Shown: piece by piece, positions 13,032 to 15,656 of the stretch
Layout of the letters: every line of letters begins with the position of its first letter
How positions within the stretch are numbered: position 1 is the first letter of the stretch
Assembly: GCA_023246565.1 (NCBI GenBank)
Contig: JAHFIE010000025.1
Span: forward strand, 1 to 15,656
Direction: 5' to 3'
DNA from: Candidatus Magasanikiibacteriota bacterium
GTDB taxonomy: Bacteria > Patescibacteriota > Patescibacteriia > Magasanikbacterales > UBA922
Length of the DNA stretch: 15,656 bases
Program-made: the position numbers and the translations under genes
Notes under the pieces: generated by a model
Seen by the model: only the letters and a program-made list of their open reading frames with translations
What the model was told of the DNA's origin: nothing
The model's database searches: none

Positions 13032-14318
13032 ATGGCCCAATTTGTCATTAAAGGGGGAAAACCCTTGTCCGGAGTCGTATCACCAATCGGCAATAAAAAC
13101 GCAGTTTTAAAAATGATGGCAGCGAGTTTATTAACGAGTGAACCCGTTGTTCTTTATAATGTTCCGGGGATTAGTGATGTCGATGTCATGATACAATTAC
13201 TCATTGATTTGGGGGTCAATATTACGTATGACCGAAAAAAACATATTTTGACTTTAGTAAGTGCCCAAATCAAAAAAACAGTTATTGATCCAATGTTGGC
13301 AAAAAAAATGCGCTCTTCAAATGTTCTCCTCGGGCCGCTTCTTGCTCGTTGTGGACAGGTAACCGGAGTTTTACCTGGAGGTGATAAGATCGGACCACGG
13401 GAAATGAATGCTCATTTTGAAGGTCTGGCGCAGCTCGGTGCTCGGTGTATTCGAAGAATAAAAGAAAATGATTTTGTGATTCGTGGAACATTGCGTGGAG
13501 CAATGGTTTTTTTGTATGAACCCAGTGTAACGGCGACTGAAAATGTACTATTAGCCGCGGTTTTGACCAAAGGAACGACAATTATTGAAAATGCTGCTTG
13601 TGAACCGCATGTCAAACATCTGTGCCTCATGCTTGAACAAATGGGGGCTCATATTACGGGTATTGGTACGAATCGTTTGGAAATTATTGGTGTTACCGCG
13701 TTACGAGGAACAACCTATCATGTACCAGCAGATTTTATTTACATTGGGACCATGGTTATTTTGGCCGCCATCACCAAGGGAAATCTTACAGTACAAGGAG
13801 TTACTGTTGATGAAGTTCGACCCATTGTCTATTTTCTGGAAAAATTAGGTGTCAATGTACGTTTTGAAAAAAATAATCTCATGGTTTCTTCTCGACAACG
13901 ATTAGCAGTTAACGATACGGTTTGGGCACGAGCCAAAGGTGTTTATTCTCAACCGTGGCCTTGCTTTCCCAGTGATATGATGAGTTTGATGATTGTACTC
14001 GCGACGCAAGTAAAAGGTTCAACATTATTTTTTGAAAAAATGTATCCAGGAAGAATGTTTTTCGCTGATTATCTCAATGGTATGGGAGCCAATATTGTGA
14101 TTGCTGATCCGCATCGTGTGATCGTAAACGGTCCAACCCTTTTACATGGAGCAAAACTTTCTTCTCCTGATTTACGGGCTGGCATGGCTTATGTTGCTGC
14201 TGGTCTTGTAGCACGAGGACAAACCGTAGTGGACACTATTGAACATATTGATCGTGGATATCCTGCTATTGAAACAGTACTTCATAAGTTAGGGGCTGAT
14301 ATTACCAGAATTTCATAA
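13032..14318 (+). CDS. murA: UDP-N-acetylglucosamine 1-carboxyvinyltransferase with Asp at the catalytic Cys position
   Basis: A 428-residue two-domain EPSP-fold enzyme of normal MurA length. It transfers enolpyruvate from PEP to UDP-GlcNAc, the first committed step of peptidoglycan synthesis, in the cytosol. K22 and N23 ('GNKNAVL') match the substrate-binding pair of E. coli MurA. D315 in 'CFPSD' matches the general-base Asp, and R382 in 'SPDLRAGMAYVAAG' the PEP-binding Arg. The active-site loop reads 'LPGGDKIGPRE', with Asp118 where E. coli has Cys115. The usual 'DRIEAGT' reads 'DFIYIGT', so it is a divergent member. The Asp variant is known from Mycobacterium and Chlamydia and is fosfomycin-insensitive. 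The gene is divergent from the PEGA gene; the S41 protease starts 47 bases downstream. No Shine-Dalgarno sequence is visible. Confidence 0.9.
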   Translation: MAQFVIKGGKPLSGVVSPIGNKNAVLKMMAASLLTSEPVVLYNVPGISDVDVMIQLLIDLGVNITYDRKKHILTLVSAQIKKTVIDPMLAKKMRSSNVLLGPLLARCGQVTGVLPGGDKIGPREMNAHFEGLAQLGARCIRRIKENDFVIRGTLRGAMVFLYEPSVTATENVLLAAVLTKGTTIIENAACEPHVKHLCLMLEQMGAHITGIGTNRLEIIGVTALRGTTYHVPADFIYIGTMVILAAITKGNLTVQGVTVDEVRPIVYFLEKLGVNVRFEKNNLMVSSRQRLAVNDTVWARAKGVYSQPWPCFPSDMMSLMIVLATQVKGSTLFFEKMYPGRMFFADYLNGMGANIVIADPHRVIVNGPTLLHGAKLSSPDLRAGMAYVAAGLVARGQTVVDTIEHIDRGYPAIETVLHKLGADITRIS

Positions 14319-14326
14319 TGACAGTT

Positions 14327-14336
14327 TGAGTACTCA
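14327..14336. promoter_or_regulatory. 10-bp palindrome between murA and the S41 protease gene
   Basis: TGAGTACTCA is a perfect palindrome just upstream of a TATATT (14338-14343) that could be a -10 box for the protease. No -35 box is at proper spacing. It might be a small operator, but short palindromes also occur by chance in AT-rich spacers. Confidence 0.25.
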
Positions 14337-14365
14337 TTATATTCTCGTCGAAGTAGATTAAGATT

Positions 14366-15637
14366 ATGCCAGACATCATTTCACACCGAGCAGTTCATCG
14401 TCGTCGACCCGGACGCTGGATTTTGGTTGCTTTGATTTTTTTTGGTCTTGGATGGTGGCTTGGTACAACACAAACCATTCGGAAACAAATTACCAGTGAT
14501 GGAAAAAATGTTGAAATTAGCAAGGTGTTAAATGTTTACGGAAAAACCCGTTCTCCAGCAGTAGACTTTGATGAATATTGGGATGTGTGGAGAAAAGTAA
14601 AAGAAAAATATGTTGGTCAGCCCGTGGCAGATGTGACCTTATTTTATGGTTCAATTGAAGGAATGGTGCGTGGTTTAGGTGATCCGTATTCAGCATATTT
14701 TCCGCCAAGTAAAGCCGAAGAATTTGCTAGAGAATTGTCCGGTGAATTTGAAGGAATTGGCATTGAAATCGGTATGCGTAAAGACCAATTAATCGTTGTT
14801 GCCCCTATTGGGGGTTCCCCGGCTGAAAAAGCGGGAATTAAACCGCAAGATGCCATTCTTGAAATTGATCATCAAGACACGTTTGGATTGAGTTTGTCAG
14901 AAGCAGTCAGTAAAATTAAAGGTCCAAAAGGTACCACCGTAACTTTGACCATACTTTCGAATGGTGAGAAAGAACCGCGTGATCTATTGATTCAACGTGC
15001 AGCCATTACGATTCCCAGTGTTGCTTGGAAAAAATATGATGGTGGTATTGCCTATATTCGTATCAGTTACTTTAATCCCACAACGAGCCAAGAATTTGAT
15101 GCGGTTAATCGAGAAATCAAACGAGTCCTTGATCGTCCTCGTGGTATTATTCTTGATTTACGAAGTAATCCAGGCGGGGTTCTTGATCAATCAGTTGCTG
15201 TGGCAAGTGCGTGGCTTGAAAATAAAGTCATTGTTCGAGAACAATCAGCAGATAAGAATTTGCGTGATATTATGGCAACGGGATCGCATCCCTATGTTGG
15301 TGTTCCCACTATAATTTTAGTTGATGAAGGGAGTGCTTCTGCTGCGGAAATTGTTGCTGGGTCACTGCAGGATTATCAAGCAGCGCAATTGGTTGGTAAA
15401 AAAACATTTGGCAAAGGATCAGTGCAAGATGTCGAACCCTTGCCCGATGGATCAGCATTAAAATTAACGATTGCGAAATGGTTAACACCAAAGAGTCGAG
15501 AAATTGATGGTAAAGGCATTGAACCAGATGTTATGATTGAAAAAATGTTTGTGCAGAGAACATACAAACTTACTTCATCAACGTCTGATTTTATTGACGC
15601 AGGGCTTGAAAAAGCATTGGATATTCTTCAGAAGTAG
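14366..15637 (+). CDS. S41-family C-terminal processing peptidase (CtpA/Prc-like)
   Basis: A 423-residue periplasm-facing serine protease that trims C-termini or degrades envelope proteins. Residues 1-17 are basic and 18-33 form a signal anchor ('WILVALIFFGLGWWLG'). Residues about 65-120 are the N-terminal lid ('YVGQPV..LFYGSIEGMVRGLGDPYSAYF'), 125-205 a PDZ domain ('GIGIEIG', 'APIGGSPAEKAGIKPQDAIL'), and 220-390 the S41 catalytic domain. 'DLRSNPGG' at 264-271 and the catalytic dyad Ser325 ('EGSASAAEI') and Lys350 ('FGKGS') are 25 residues apart, as in CtpA. The gene ends at an intact 'GIEPDV' region and a short helical tail. It lies after murA and two bases before a possible next start. Activity is predicted to be intact; the substrate is unknown. 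Confidence 0.95.
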   Translation: MPDIISHRAVHRRRPGRWILVALIFFGLGWWLGTTQTIRKQITSDGKNVEISKVLNVYGKTRSPAVDFDEYWDVWRKVKEKYVGQPVADVTLFYGSIEGMVRGLGDPYSAYFPPSKAEEFARELSGEFEGIGIEIGMRKDQLIVVAPIGGSPAEKAGIKPQDAILEIDHQDTFGLSLSEAVSKIKGPKGTTVTLTILSNGEKEPRDLLIQRAAITIPSVAWKKYDGGIAYIRISYFNPTTSQEFDAVNREIKRVLDRPRGIILDLRSNPGGVLDQSVAVASAWLENKVIVREQSADKNLRDIMATGSHPYVGVPTIILVDEGSASAAEIVAGSLQDYQAAQLVGKKTFGKGSVQDVEPLPDGSALKLTIAKWLTPKSREIDGKGIEPDVMIEKMFVQRTYKLTSSTSDFIDAGLEKALDILQK

Positions 15638-15639
15638 AT

Positions 15640-15656
15640 ATGATCGAAGGAATTGT
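15640..15656 (+). CDS. Possible start of the next gene (truncated by window end)
   Basis: An ATG at 15640 lies 2 bases after the protease stop and reads M-I-E-G-I before the window ends. The tight spacing fits the packing here, but only five codons are visible. A RuvA-like start is one idea among many and cannot be supported. Confidence 0.3.

Noticed and set aside
13282..13581. 99-codon minus-strand open frame inside murA
   Set aside because: Antisense to a well-supported MurA active-site region; no start signal or recognisable protein.
1..15656. Alternative genetic code (TGA as Gly) as in some CPR groups
   Set aside because: TGA falls at natural gene ends next to the following start codons (1550, 4417, 7389, 8411), and no family alignment needs TGA read through.

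Overview
The window looks like a chromosomal fragment of an uncultured small-genome bacterium. A Patescibacteria/CPR lineage (Parcubacteria-like) is the best guess. The reasons are AT-rich coding sequence with few Shine-Dalgarno sites, tight gene packing, a single-pass PEGA-domain protein, a Cys-to-Asp type MurA, and a 'GGGNATRL' variant nucleotidyltransferase. The lineage is inferred from style and recalled family features, not from a marker gene. TGA acts as a stop at several gene ends (GT-C protein, ketoisomerase, two glycosyltransferases), so the standard bacterial code fits and a TGA=Gly code does not.

Layout. (1) Positions 1-5303, all plus strand and nearly gapless: the 3' part of a polytopic GT-C/GT39-like membrane glycosyltransferase, a HIT-family hydrolase, a NUDIX hydrolase, a small cupin, dTDP-glucose 4,6-dehydratase (RmlB), an FdtA/QdtA-type sugar ketoisomerase and dTDP-4-dehydrorhamnose reductase (RmlD). 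(2) Positions 5304-6524: a 178-base intergenic leader with a good promoter and an orphan consensus Shine-Dalgarno sequence. It is followed by a small helical protein built on a fresh 39-bp tandem repeat, a MutT/MTH1-like NUDIX hydrolase and a weak terminator hairpin. (3) Positions 6525-10347: four consecutive GT2 glycosyltransferases, the first three joined by ATGA overlaps. (4) Positions 10348-10514: an intergenic region dominated by a long, almost perfect inverted repeat (28-base arms, 16-base loop). (5) Positions 10515-11603: a long-type RmlA nucleotidyltransferase. (6) Positions 11615-12961 on the minus strand: a PEGA-domain membrane-anchored protein, divergent from murA with promoters overlapping in about 70 bases. 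(7) Positions 13032-15637: MurA with Asp in place of the catalytic Cys, then an S41 C-terminal processing peptidase. The first bases of a possible further gene close the window.

Together the genes form a cell-surface glycan locus. RmlA, RmlB and RmlD, plus two cupin enzymes, would make a dTDP-6-deoxyhexose. The GT2 enzymes would build an oligosaccharide on a carrier, and the GT-C protein would use lipid-linked sugars at the membrane. MurA and the S41 protease are adjacent cell-envelope functions. No standard RmlC and no sugar aminotransferase lie in the window, so the exact sugar cannot be named. I found no tRNA, rRNA, CRISPR array, insertion sequence or defence system.
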